Source: Marasmius tenuissimus (lineage: Eukaryota; Basidiomycota; Agaricomycetes; Agaricales; Marasmiaceae). Taken from it: a stretch of 64,000 nucleotides of DNA. The stretch covers positions 248,001 through 312,000 of the forward strand of contig JAQOTA010000016.1 in assembly GCA_029532415.1 (NCBI GenBank), given 5' to 3'. The stretch's first letter is position 1. Each line of letters opens with the position of its first letter. The position numbers and the translations under genes are program-made. Shown piece after piece: positions 47,702 through 60,012 of this stretch. The notes under the pieces were generated by a model. It saw only the letters and a program-made list of their open reading frames with translations, searched no databases and was not told where the DNA came from.

Positions 47702-48921
47702 ATGATTGAATCTGGAGGATGGATATCGATTATCTCTGCCATAGGCATGGCCGTCGGTCCTCCCTTGGTGAGTTATTTACCTCTACCCTACTGGGACGTA
47801 GCCTGATCCACCTTCTAGGTTTACGCCGACCAAGCTTACTCAATCGTTCGCAAAAAGTTTGTCTCGTAGAATCTCGACTCTGCTCGCTGGTTCGCTGAAT
47901 ATTGTGAACAGGGACTCAACTGGTTTCTCGCGGGATGTCTGTGCCATCTTGTGCGCTCTTTCCAACAATTCTTGAATGCTGGCCTCGTCTAACTCGGTCG
48001 TTCAGGCTCATCGCGAACATAACGAGATGCTTTTTCTGGCTTGGGTAATGAATCGAAGGTTCCAACAAAATCACAAACTTGACTGACCTCACGTCCTGTA
48101 GCGACCATTTCGAACTCGCGTTGCTGGTGCAATCCATACTCATGATCATTGCTCAGGTAGAGCCTCTTTGACCTCATCATGACCGGCGCAATCTCACGGA
48201 AGTAACAGCTCGGTCTTTTGTATATCTGTATCCTTTACCGGCCGAGACTGAGTCCAGAGAACCTCGGAGCCTCCCCGCGGCCCTATTCATTTTGGCAATG
48301 GACCTCATATTCAACCTACCTTGAGTTCCTAGCTGGCCTGATGTGAGTCTTCACTGATGGTGTATGTGGCCTCCCAAAAGGTACTCATGATGCCGTAGAT
48401 TGATTGAGGCGATACTCTTCCTCATATTTGGTCGGTCAGAAACATACATCTTCATCATTGGATTTATATCTCTTGGACTCGAGAGTACTCTTCCTATTCC
48501 CCAGCTGATCAGGTATGTCGTACCTCATTTTTCTAACTATTTGTGTTTTGAAGAATCACGTCAGCAATTACAAGCAACGGTCGTTGTATGGCTTCAGAAT
48601 GTCTACCTTGTTAGGATGGCTCGGCGGGGATACCTACAAGTAGGTTCACTACTGATCTCCTCGTTTGTTCCTAACTCTTCTCCAGAACTGTCTACTTTTT
48701 CGTCAAACAGTCCCCGCTGCAATTCAAGGTCTGCGCGATCTTCCAGCTCTCCGTCGACGTGGGTGGGTAAACCTAGGCGTATCAGTAAAGAATGACGCAC
48801 TCACTGACCCTCTTTCTCAGCCATCGTCATTCAGAGAGTCATATTTGGGAACAAACCTCCGCCCACCGTACTGCCGGATGAGAACGACCTTGAACAGGCC
48901 CTCGCCCTTTCGGAAGAGTGA
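47702..48921 (+). CDS. PQ-loop membrane protein (ANY1/SLC66A2-like)
   Basis: The spliced protein is about 280-290 residues with several membrane helices. The first PQ-loop-like part is GMAVGPPLVYADQAYSIVRKKDSTGFS, read across a splice. The second is clear: ESTLPIPQLI, then SNYKQRSLYGFRMSTLLGWLGGDTYK, as in SLC66A2 (PQLC1). Yeast ANY1/CFS1 belongs here and antagonises the flippase Neo1, affecting phospholipid asymmetry in Golgi and endosomes. The tail NDLEQALALSEE is acidic. Exon junctions fall after GPPL, after MIIAQ, after AGLI, after PQLI and after GDTYK. Next to clathrin heavy chain this makes a membrane-traffic pair. Confidence 0.87.
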
Positions 48922-49130
48922 TTTTTTCCAGCGGCAATACGGTGATTTGCCATAACCTTCAGTCAGGCAAGAGCCGGTGAAGTTTCGCTCATTCTGTACG
49001 ACATGCTTCGATCGTCAATCCAAATCAGGTTGGCCCACTTCAGACTAGAAATATGTTCCATATAATCCAGCATGTCCATTTATCGGAATATTTATTCTGG
49101 CTTTAGACTGTATTGGCGTCCTCTATCTAC

Positions 49131-50291
49131 CTATAGCTTGCCTCGATCCTGGCCTTGAGCTTCCTCGCCAAATACCTCTGCGAATGCTTTGCCAACCTCA
49201 GGAAGCATGTCCTCAGTGACAACACCTCGACCTTCCTTGTAGAAAGCTCGGCGGCTCGCTGTTCGAGTTACCATGCTTGCCCCAATGGCAGACAGAAAAG
49301 GCATCTTAGACACTGGGATTTGACAATCACTGTACGTGCGCAGTTAAGCGTTCAATATCAAAAGGCAGAGATTGTCCACTAACCCAAAAGCACCGTCTTC
49401 GTAACATTTACCCCAAGCCATCAACGTGCCCACGGTGCCACTGAGGATGTCTCCTTGGCCACCACACCTCTTCAGTCCACCCTCAACGTCCACCTTCACT
49501 ATGTCTTGCGCCGATTTCGTATGAGTAGCTATCACGTCTTCTTTTCCTTTTTGCAAAACTGTGACGCCACCCAGCGCCTCGCTCACTTTGATTGCACTGT
49601 CGGTGTCCTTCTCATCGACGCCCAATTTCTCTGAGAGACGTTTAAACTCCACGACGTTAGGCGTCACAACGGCCCGCGCGTACCCTTTGAGTAATGAAGG
49701 GTCTTTATTGAGTAGGAAGAGTCCGTCAGCGTCCAACACCAGAAACATGTTCTGATCTTTAGCGATCGAAAGCGCTACGGACGCGAACCGCTGCATGTAC
49801 GACTCGCGTCCAAGCCCTGGGCCGATAATAAGAACGTGCAGTCGGTTGAGGAGGGACTTGAGTTCGTCTTCTGGGGAACTAGTCTCTTAGGTATAACTGA
49901 GAATCCAAGTATAGAGAAAGGACACACGAATTTTCGGCGAGGATTGGGTGGACGATCAGATCTGGGGAATACGATTTGATTGCTGAGGCAGCGGTCGGGG
50001 AACAGATTACATGTGAGAGATCGGCGCCCTGATGAGCTGATATGAGGAGTGGCACAAGCGAAATGAGAAGTTCGAACATACAAAACGAAGCGCAGATATT
50101 GCGGCAAAGAATGGGGCTCCGGTGTAACTGCGAAGCAGATGTGTTGGACTCGATGATGATATAGGACTGTGAACCTACTCTAATGCACCGCCAAGCACAC
50201 CAACGCGGCCTGACTGGCCTTTATGTAGTGATCCGTCCAGTGGAGGAATGAGCTGTTTGATCTGTTCCAAGACCTTTTGCGGTACTGGCAT
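49131..50291 (-). CDS. NAXD: ATP-dependent NAD(P)H-hydrate dehydratase
   Basis: This metabolite-repair enzyme dehydrates damaged NADHX and NADPHX at the cost of ATP. Seen in order: start [109 protein letters not shown], and the ribokinase-fold catalytic loop [12 protein letters not shown] with the base Asp. The tail ([19 protein letters not shown]) is typical. At least four short introns. Divergent from the LYC1-like gene. It may carry no targeting signal, so a cytosolic form is likely. Confidence 0.94.
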
Positions 50292-50674
50292 CCTGGTGGT
50301 AGCTGAACAAGTTCGAACTGCAGCACCATGATGTCATTCCATACACATGTACTTAAATCGTGGGCGTCTAAAGACAGCGAGCTCGGAAGTTGACTCCCTT
50401 CGCTTTTCCAGTTTTCAGTCCTCTTTAGGCCCTCTGCATTGCAACTGGGATGGTCGGTAGTCCTCAGTACACATACTTCTTCGTCGTTCCCAAAATGCCA
50501 AATCCTGCTACTGTCCATACGTTGGCTTCCAACTATCCCATGACATGATATCACAAAAACCGGTCTTGCGGGCAGCTGTGAGTCATCTGAATTTGTCACT
50601 CTCACCCTTAATTCTTTCACAAATTTCTGCAAGTCTTATACACTGAAGGATCCACATAATCTTCTCGTCAGACG
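50292..50674. promoter_or_regulatory. Divergent promoter NAXD / LYC1-like
   Basis: This 383-bp region lies between the two ATGs. No recurrent motif recognised. Confidence 0.45.
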
Positions 50675-52022
50675 ATGGCCACCGATACGGACTTCTCTTC
50701 ACTCTCGCTTTTCCTGGCTACACCTGCCCAGACTGTAGAATCCTATCGTCGAACTACCAAGGAATGGGGACGTGGACAAACAGAAGAACAATACATTCGG
50801 CACAACCAATCGCAGGCTAAAACTTTCGAGTGTACAAAGGGGGGGAAATGGGTGGTTTGGTAGGTTTAATTTACATCACGGTATCATTGATAGTGAAATC
50901 AAAGCCCCATCGATCTCTTTTTACTCTAGGGTACTGGCTCCTCGAAATGATCCAGAAACTCTCCAGTTCAAATGCGCATGCGAAACGTATACAAGTCTGT
51001 CTCGAAAGTCTGATGGACTCTGATGGACATCCTCTTACAGTTATCAGCGTACCGGACTCATCCTTGAACGAAATGCCGCCAGTCCAAAGGAGGTTACCTG
51101 TTACGGGATTGCGTCAGTTTTCACACCCCCTTCTGAGCGCGGCAAAGGATACGCTCGACATATGACGCGGTTACTGCACTGGGTGCTCTCACAGTCCGGA
51201 AGTCTGCCACCGTCTTCTTTCCCTGAGGAATGGGGAAGTCCCCCTCCCCGAGTGGAGAGTGCGGGAAATGGTTGCTTCTCGGCTCTCTGGAGTGATGTAG
51301 GGCACTTCTACCAGAACTGTGGTCCCTTTGGTCAGAAAGGCGGGGGATGGCGCGTGAAAGACGCGAAGTCGACGATATGGGAAGTAGAACAAGTAACTGA
51401 TGATGACCCAGCGGACATTGCCCGCACGCGATGGGACTGGCTGAACGAGGATACGGTAGAACATATTTGGAGAGATGATGTGGACGTGATCCGCGCAGAA
51501 CTGGCTTCGCTCGGACCGAATCAGGACAAGACATTCTTCACTTTCCTGCCATCTTCGGGAGTGGAATCTTTCAGCGTGAAAAGCTCAAATTTCTTTGGGA
51601 AAAGGAAGGTATTACTCAATGGGGGGTGACGGTGCACCGTTCGGAGGAGAGCTTAGGTATTCCGGATTTTGCGACGTGGACCGTGCTGCTTTCGGGCCCC
51701 ACGCCTCGCACTCTTCTCATAACCCGTCTCAGAGCCCATGGAGATACATTCCCGATCATCCTATCTCGGGCGGTGGAAGTTGCGAAGAAACATGATCTGC
51801 AACGAATTGAGGTTTGGAATTTGGCCGAGCAGCTGCAACGCTCTGGGGCACCCGGGGCAACCTTCGTAAGGGATGATCATTTACCAGCGGTCCAGTGGTA
51901 CGGTAGTGCCAATGAAGGAGAACTCGTTTGGCTCAACAACGAGAAGTACATTCGCCTTCACCCATTTCGCCTCTATACAGCTCGCTGACCAACATCCTTT
52001 CTGTAGGTTCTGTTGGTGCTGA
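50675..52022 (+). CDS. LYC1-like GNAT N-acetyltransferase
   Basis: Read across introns, the protein runs from MATDTDFSSLSLFL to a terminal NNEKFCWC; the last 14 nt are on their own exon ending at 52022. A GNAT acetyl-CoA site is visible in YGIASVFTPSERGKGYARHM, with RGKGYA as the Q/RxxGxG/A loop, followed by MTRLLHWVL. The rest matches the fungal LYC1 family, named for Yarrowia lysine N6-acetyltransferase, including PPRVESAGNGCFSALWSDVG and the tryptophan/cysteine end. The substrate here is not certain: lysine acetylation is the family paradigm, but many homologues are uncharacterised. The start was chosen as the first ATG after a stop-rich promoter. Confidence 0.82.
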
Positions 52023-52580
52023 CGTCCCGAATCCCGAAGCTTCTTTTCGCTACTTCCTCTCGGGGTTGCCGTCAGGCTACATTGGACGTCAGGATATGAC
52101 ACGTGTACTGAGGAATCAGCGATCGGTAGTACAGTTCATGTATGAAGGGTATTCATCAACGATCAATACAGTTATTCCATACAACTCCCGAGGGCCCGAT
52201 TCCCCAAGAGTGTTTCGAAAGACCATACATCATCGACAGGCAGCTTACTCGTTCGCGGCTGATGTTTCTGATAATGTACTACTCCGGCAACTGGCAGTCG
52301 GTATGTGCCACTAGGTGCTACGGTATCCCACCACGCGATCTTGCCCTGGACGCCGGTTGATTCTATTAGTACTCTTACAGAATGAGCAATTAGATCACTT
52401 AAAACCGCGTTTCACACACTGAAGAATCCATCATTTCGCTTTCCAAAGATGTCGCCAGATACTCCCACAATTGCAGTACAAGCTGGCTGACCACAGTGCC
52501 CGAAGTAGGCGGCAATCGCCGCCAGCAATAATTATACCTTGTAAATCAGTCCTTTCGTTACATCTTTCGTTCCGCCCGCC
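52023..52580. other. Intergenic region upstream of the first Zn2Cys6 gene
   Basis: The end of the LYC1-like 3' region and the promoter of the next gene. An open frame covering 51928-52314 overlaps the acetyltransferase end in another frame and is not believed. Confidence 0.5.
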
Positions 52581-55500
52581 ATGTCCCCTCATGGTATGCA
52601 CAAGCTCCCGGATGATACTCAGAGAAAGCGACGGAAAGGTGCCACTCGCCTCAGCTGTGCAGAATGTAGACGGTAAGAGCGACGTTTTACCCGGCCTTCA
52701 GAGCGCTCATTCATATACTTTGACTTTCTTTCTCTCCTACCAGGCTCAAGTTGCGCTGTGACCGTTCTATCCCGTGTAGCTCGTGTGTGAAGAGAGGTTG
52801 TGGGGCAATATGCCCAGATGTAAGCCCGTTGCCGCCGGCGCTTAACCTGCTTTGACTGAGCTACCCATATTTACTAGGGGTCTTTGACGACTGGTCAAGG
52901 AAATCGGTGCGTGTCTTTCGAATGACACCGTTTGATTGACTCTCTGACACCTTCTTTTCATATAGATTTGTTCTTGCTTCTACTCAAGAATTGCACGAAA
53001 AAATACACGAGTTGGCTAATCGTGTTCGCGAGCTCGAGGATGCCCTTCGAGTAGACCACAGCCGGCTCACCACTGAGCAACACCCTCTCTTGACGGAAGA
53101 ACTATTGAAGATAAAAACGCCTCTGCAGCGGGAGCCTTCAGCAAAGAATGAAAACTTCAAACCAGAAGAGGAGAACAATCCTGACGTCGTGGACGCGTTT
53201 GGTTCATTGTCGATAAGTCTGTCTGGCAAAGCGAAGTACTTTGGTCAAATCGCGAACTCCTGGGTATGTTGACCGCTTTGTTCGTTTCGCTTAGAAAATT
53301 GACAGTTTCTCGAAAGCTATTCCTACAGGTCGGTTGGAAAATCCCTTTATGCCCTTTGCCCTCCCCACTTATGCGGTGTCATGTGTTCAAACTTAGAACG
53401 AGTCGGGAGAAGACGACGACCAGCAGGACAACCATCTCGTTACCCTGCAGTCTGTCCTTCCTGCTCAAATATTGAACCGTGCTGCCGCGCTCCCAATCTC
53501 AGCGACTGTGCGACCAGAACCCGAAACAGTGACGCTTCAGGCGCTGTATTGGTACCTTCCCGCGGCAGAAAGAGCAGCGGAATTGCGAATAATATACTAC
53601 CGATATGCAGCCTGGATGTGAGCTTCTCTTTTCTCCTCAAATGAGTTCCAGGCTCATTACATCGAACGACTTTGCGAAGGTACAACCCAATATCCCAAGA
53701 CGTGTTCGACCTGGAAATATACACACAGTTCTATGGTCAACAGCCACAAGCCAGTGGAGAAGATCCTCAACTTCCCCATCGGTTATCTGTTATGTTCATG
53801 ATATTGGCCATCGGGTCTCTCATGGACGGTTCTCTTCCATCGTACAATGTCGACGCCGAGAAATACCACCAGCTCGCCAGGGCCGCCCTATTTCAGAACC
53901 CTTTCCTCGACTCACCCACTATCAGTGCAGTACAGGCTTTAGTGCGCTTTCACTCTCCCACCGTTACTCCATCGACTGACCCGTGACCAACAACCAGTTT
54001 TTGATGACCTACTATCTTTTTATCGCTGACCGACATGGTACTGGCTCTGGGGATCGGTGGGCAATCATGGGCCTCGCGGTCAAACTGGCGCAAAGTGTGA
54101 GCAGAGCAGCGTTTTTAGTCGCATTTGCACTGACTTTCGGCCTCAATACAGATCGGGCTTCGTGAGTTCACTTTGATGCGCTGACCTGCTGCTCAGTTTT
54201 GATCGGCTTTCCCATAGATCGTGACAGTGGGCGGTGGAAAGGTGTAGATAGAGACGAATCCCAAAGACGACGTCAACTATTCTGGGAGATCTTCACCTAC
54301 GACTCATGGCAATGCTTGACTTTCGGACGCCCGCCTTCCTTTGCACTCCCTCATATCGATTGTAGGATGCCTAACATCAGTGACCCTATGGAGGACCAGA
54401 TCTGTATGTTGCCTTCGTCCTCAAATTTCGCCTGCTACTAGCTGAAACGCCACCCATACAGTCCATGCCTGGAAACACCGCTTCGTCTCGGAATGTATGA
54501 ATCTATTGCATGACCAAGCCTTTGGGGCCAAAACTCCAACCTACGCTACGGTTCTTCAACTTGATCGGAAGCTAAGAGCCTTCCCTGTACCATCCGTTCT
54601 CCAGGTTGTCGGCTTCGGAAACACAGAGCCACAAATGCCCGGAGTCTCTGAAACTGTCATGTTGACCCTGCAGAGACACATTGTACTAGCGATAAGGGAA
54701 ATGAGTAAGTTATTCCCGTACCGAGATACGAGCGACGTCCTGATATTCTTCAGATCTACTCTACCTACACAGGAGTTTCTTTGCAAGAGCAATCAGCGAC
54801 CATCCAAAAGATCCCCTTGGTTCCCCATACGGAACCTCGGTCATTGCGGCCTATCGTAGTGCTGGCTCGCTGGTCGCACTCATGAGAAATCTCCATTCAC
54901 AACTGAAAGACCCGAGCGAAAGGCTGTGGTTCCTGTGGACTCATATGTTCTCATGCGCTGTTCGTATTTCATACTCTCTTGTTCCTGATCCTGGGCAATA
55001 GTATTGATAAACCACACAGATCGTTTTGGGCTCTATCGTCACTCGATGCCCCTCCATGAGCCTAGCGCCGTCCGCGCTCGTTCAGCTAGACTCAGCTTGT
55101 GAGCTATTTGGGAAAGCCGCCCGGGGCTTCAGAGCAACTAAAGTCCTTGTAAGCATTTCGTTCAGTCAGGGACGGCCTTTGGATGATTGACGATTAACTT
55201 CGAACAGAACATAATGTTGCATCTCCAAGAAAAAGCGCACAACAGTCTGAACGAATACCGGCAAGGATGTGGATCGCCAATTGGCAGAACTGGCTTGTCG
55301 GAACCTTTGACACCTGTTTCTGACGATGATGAACTCATGGTGTTGGGCGGAACGACGAGGCTAGTAAAGAAGGAGCCCGCGTCCCCCCAAATGTTACACC
55401 GTTCTCCCACCTCGCACAACCCCGTCGTTCCCTTACCTCTTCCTTCCTCCGCATCCACGCACGTCGACGCAAACGTAGTGGAATACCTGCGGTCGTTCCA

Positions 55501-55888
55501 ACCCAATCATGGGCGTTCCTCGAGCCACAGTCACAATTATTCGGATGGAGTTGATACGATATCCCCTGTGTCGATGTATGGGATGACGACCTTACCAGGG
55601 TCCTCAAGTACTTTCCACTCCGAACCAAATACCTACAATGCTCAAGGATCGTCCTTGATGAATGGATCGCAAGGCATCGGTCTAAACGGTGGATCTCATT
55701 CGAACACGTTCCCTCAATACTTCCCCGTCTACGACTATGGAACGTCAGCGATCGGAAATGGTTACACGTCTGCGCCTATGCTAGATTCGAATCCTGTTCC
55801 CCAGCAGAGACGCTCCAGCTCAGGATCTCCAGAACAAAACTCGATGCAGTCCACCTGGCAGGATTTTGTGACCATGGCTACGAATTGA
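52581..55888 (+). CDS. Zn(II)2Cys6 fungal transcription factor (paralogue A)
   Basis: The N-terminal binuclear cluster is CAECRRLKLRCDRSIPCSSC with a final Cys in CGAICP (C-x2-C-x6-C-x5-C-x2-C-x8-C). The exon 52744-52819 holds most of it. A coiled-coil linker follows (LHEKIHELANRVRELEDAL), then the middle homology (fungal-specific transcription factor) domain: IIYYRYAAWMYNPISQDVFD, MFMILAIGSLMDGSLPS, AEKYHQLARAALFQNPFL, SISAVQALFLMTYYLF-like helices, then RRRQLFWEIFTYDSWQCLTFGRPPSFALPHIDC. The C-terminal ~200 residues are Ser/Gly/Asn-rich and likely an activation region, ending WQDFVTMATN. About a dozen introns; total length around 850 residues. It closely resembles the gene at 62431. Target genes unknown. 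Confidence 0.92.
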
Positions 55889-56157
55889 TTGGATGAACAT
55901 CTACTTCTCTTTTATCCATACTGTATCTTCCACTGGATCTTACATAGCTGCTGTATCGTGGATTTCTGCTTGTAGATTATACTAATGTATGTCTGATTTC
56001 AATCTCTCGACTTTCTCCGACCTAGGCCCGTACAGGCACGCCTTTCGATGACGATGACGACCGTCCTCGGCCATCAGGCTCTCACTCCAACGTCATATGG
56101 AAGCTGGGCATTTCCTTCCGTTCCATTCACGTCCCTCCTTTACCTTTTACCACTACC

Positions 56158-56958
56158 ATGGCCGGCGCCCCAGTGAGTTTTGCCTGATCCCTCATATCCA
56201 GCGCTCAATCACTTACGCACGATTGAGCACAGATCACCCACATCCTCTTCGACTGCGACAATACTCTTGTCCTCTCAGAGGCTCTGGCATTCGAGGCATG
56301 CGCCGATCTCTCCAATCAGATTCTTGCGAGCAAGAACATTCAAGCCAACTACACCGGCGAGCAGCTACTCTCTGAGTTTGTAGGACAGAACTTCAGAGGC
56401 ATGCTTGGATCTCTGCAGAAGAAGCACAACTTCGAGATACCACAGGATGAATTACAGAAGTACGTCTCGATGGAGGAAGACCGGGTCATTGAGAAGTTGA
56501 AGGCGAAACTACAGCCTTGTGAGGGCGTCGATGAACAGCTCGCCGCACTCGCTAAGAGCGGGAAGTACGAGTTGGCCGTAGTCAGCTCATCGGCCCATCG
56601 GCGGGTGATGGCCAGTATCGAGAAAGCCAACCAAGCGCAGTATTTTCCTCCTGAGAAGGTGTTTTCCGCCGCGACATCGCTGCCCACGCCTACCTCCAAG
56701 CCGGACCCTGCGATTTACTTGCACGCGTGCAAAACTCTCGGGGCAGAACCTGCAAAGTGCGTTGCAGTGGAGGATAGCAAGAGCGGGTCTCTCAGTGCCG
56801 TTAGAGCTGGCATTCCAGTAATTGCGTACGTCGGTTCCTACGAGACGGAAGAGAAGAGGAAGGAGATGGCGCAGCTGTTGACAGAGGTGGGAGCGAAGGT
56901 GGTGATGAACGATTGGGCTGAGTTCCCGGCTTGTATGAAGAGTATCGAAGAGCTATAG
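56158..56958 (+). CDS. HAD-superfamily hydrolase (phosphatase/phosphoglucomutase-like)
   Basis: Two exons, 56158-56172 (only 15 nt, MAGAP) and 56233-56958, give 246 residues. HAD motif I is ILFDCDNTLV with the nucleophile Asp and the second Asp two residues later. Motif II is AVVSSSAHRR. The motif III lysine is in PTSKPDPAIYLHA, and motif IV is CVAVEDSKSG. A helical cap (LSEALAFEACADL to LQKKHNFEIP) fits subclass I. Substrate is not evident: sugar phosphates or phosphoglycolate are typical. The distinct D-x-D-N-T instead of D-x-D-G-T is common in fungi and bacteria. Confidence 0.9.
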
Positions 56959-57213
56959 AGCAACTAGAGTATAGACTAAAGCAAGAAAGATAGAACCAGG
57001 AAGTCCCTTCAATGCATGTTTCATCAGTATATTAAGCTAAAGAAATGTACAATTTTTTTTTCCGCGATAGTAATACGCAAAACCACATACAAAGAATTCA
57101 ACCAGTTAGTTTTTCTAAATCATATAAGAACGAAGTACATTTTCCTTTTCCGTTTGTCCTTGGATCTTTTCTCATACTATTGCTTTAATCTTTCTTTCTA
57201 TGATTTTTCTCTG

Positions 57214-60012
57214 CTATTCTGACGCATGGGTGAGCGGGTCAACACATATGATCCCATCTCGCTCGCTCCACGGATATCCCCAGCGATGAATCCATTCACG
57301 GACGCCAGTGGCTAGACGGGCTCGAGAGGAACCTCTGGCGACATCTTGAGTTCCAGTATGTTTTTGCTCTCCCACGACGATATAAGCTACAAACATTGAG
57401 ATGAGTTGAGCGAATGCAGAAATAGATACCAGAGGCTTTACGCACCTAGACCGTAGAAGTATTCTTGTTCAAGCTAAGAGATGGCGCAGTGAGATATGGA
57501 GCCGAAACGTGAAGGGGGTAGATCCTTACCGCAAGCAAAAACTCCTCTAGGACTTCTGTAGCTTCGTTGGCATGTAACCCATGCAGGTCTAGCATCGCCT
57601 CCGTTCTCTCCTCGCTCTTGAGCTTCGCGTCGACACTCTGACTAGCGATACCAAGACAAACGCCCAACTCAGCGCCGCACGGCTTTCCCCTGCTTGTTCT
57701 GTCACCAGGGTCGTCAGACCAGGAAGCATCTCTGTTCCTAACGGCTTGGTCAGCCAGCCTGGCGCGCTCTCGAACGAGCTGAGAAGCGGCCTTAGCCATT
57801 TCCGTGCTCATCTTGTTATTCAAATCATGTCCTTCTCGACTGAACCGCTTGGCTGCTGCCCCGTCGCCACGACGCCAGGCATCTGCAGCGCGAGAAAGGC
57901 AAGCATTACGAGCAGCTCCGAGTTGTAGAGCACGAGAGCGGTAAGTCATGTAGAGCTTATTGACAGACTCGCCCGTCGGTAGCGTTGGCAGAAGGGACGG
58001 AGGACGTAGACGAAGACGTGGAGAAGATCGCGGTGCTACTATGGCAGAGCGATGATGCAGATCTTCCATTGCGGTGCGACCCATTGCTTCTCGGCGGGCG
58101 GCAGAACCCATAATGCCGGGTGTCATGGAAGTGAGTCCCAGGCTGGAAGGAGTCTGAGGAGCGGGTTTCTTCACCGCTGCAGCGAACCGGGTGCGAGATG
58201 GGTCATTATAGGGGTGTCGTTTAGATTTATCGTTGTCCATACCCAAAACTGGGAAGTCATCGAGAGGGGGGTTGTGAGGACCCATCACCGGATGGTTTTG
58301 GTGATTGATGTTCATACGGGTCATGGCCATGTTGAGGCTTGAGATATCAACGTCTTTTGGTAGGTGATGAAGGAACTCGCAATGTTCGCCTTTAGCACAT
58401 GTCCCTCGAAGCCAGAACCGACAGAGAGCACGTTCGAGGTCATGGCTAAAACGGCAATCCGCTCGCAGGCACTCCCCCGCAACGAAGTATCGACAGACTC
58501 TGTTCCCTCCTGGGACAGGCTTCCCGTTGACATAACGTGGGCCTGTTCGACCAGGTCCAGAATTCTGATAACCTCCGCGATTAACACCTCGCAAGTCTCG
58601 AGAGACGAGGGTCACCCGGCCACCCATTTGCTGCATCTTTAACGGATTGGCTGTGGGACTGACCTGAGGAAGGGCTCTCTCGATGAGCCACTGCATAGCT
58701 CGCTCAAAGTCGTAGGCATTTTCAGCCAACGCTTCCTCGAGCTCGGACGGAGCAAGTGTGGAGCCGAAGACAGAGCTCAGCACGTCGAAGGGGGTCATAC
58801 CATCGGTAAGAGCCCCATTATTCTCTGGGTCTTCCTCTGACGATCCCATCGGGTTGGCCTCCTCGTTGTAAGCGAATTCGTTCCAGTCCGGAACCTCGAA
58901 AGGTATCGCATGGGGGTTGAGAGAGGGGTGCGTGTCTATGTAATGGATATCGTCCGGGGAAAGTGAAGTGTTTGAATTGGACCACTGGGTATCGAAGTCC
59001 GCAGCAGAAAAAGGCTTTGGACCGAAGACCTCGAACGGATCTTGGTCTTCATCTTCATCTTCTCCGTTGTGGCGCAAAGGCGAGCGCAATGAGCTGGGTG
59101 TGAGTGAACGTGTGTAACTAGTCTGGTCCGGTAGTAGAGGGGCAGCAATGGCAAGGTTGGACGAAGCACGGAACGGACTATGAGCCCAAAGGTCTGGTGA
59201 AGGTGTTTCCGTTCGATTTGGCCCGGGATTTGAGGATGCCGCGGAGAGTGGCCGCACAATGGGCTTGAACTCGTGGGCCTTCGCATTCAACAGTCTGGGA
59301 GACGAAAGAGGTGATGCTGGGAGACTGGCAGTGAACTGGGCATGGGCTTGGGTTGCATGCGCGTGCGATAAGATAGGGGAAGAAGATGGAGACACTGAAT
59401 AGTCGCTGCGGGCGGTCATGTACGAAGTAGCGGCACCACTCAGCGCAAGAGGCGAAGTGAGGGGAGTGTGTGGTCTTCGGAACACCTGGGCTAGAGGGGA
59501 GCTTGGGGCTGAGACTGGCGTTTCAGGTCGGGCAGGATAAAGTCGAGCAGAATGCGTAGAAGCACGAGACGAAGGTCGAGATATTGGACGACGAGTCGGG
59601 GTCAAGAAGAGGAATGGTACGCCAGAGACGTCGTCGCGGTGCTTATGCAGCAGATCAAGTACACTCTGCTCAACCTGTAAAAGAAACAGGATGAGCTCAC
59701 TGTTTTGAACGAGGAGCAAATGATCATGACAGTGCTCACCTGCTGGTCATCAAAACTGTATGTCTCTTTGAGCAGTTTCTTGAGCTCCTCCTCGCGTTCA
59801 TCGACGAGAAGCGCAATGACTTTGTTCGCGAGCGTGCTAGAGACACCATTTAGGTCCTCTATAGGGTCTGCATCGCTATCATGGGAATCGTTGGAGGACT
59901 TTTGCTGGCGAGCAAAGGAGGCGAGCTGGGCACGAGTGTGGGGAAACTTGTGAGTTGACGATGCCTCCGCATGCGACAGAGGTTCTGAATCAGGAAGAAG
60001 GGCTAGAGACAT
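57214..60012 (-). CDS. CUE-like / CCCH / DUF1771 / Smr domain protein
   Basis: Four exons (59740-60012, 57530-59674, 57446-57473 at 28 nt, 57214-57386) give 872 residues. In order: an N-terminal helical region ending TYSFDDQQVEQSVLDLLHKH, a disordered Ser/Pro stretch, a second CUE-like fold (TPFDVLSSVFGSTLAPSELE with NAYDFERAMQWLIE), two CCCH fingers (CRYFVAGECLRADCRFSH, CRFWLRGTCAKGEHCEFLH), a DUF1771 helix pair (NACLSRAADAWRRGDGAAAK), and a C-terminal Smr domain starting LDLHGLHANEATEVLEEFL, with the second half on the last exon (SSRARLATGVREWIHRWGYPW). DxH is the Smr nuclease signature. Yeast Cue2 and worm NONU-1, no-go-decay endonucleases, also combine CUE and Smr, so an mRNA-surveillance role is plausible. 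Confidence 0.88.
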
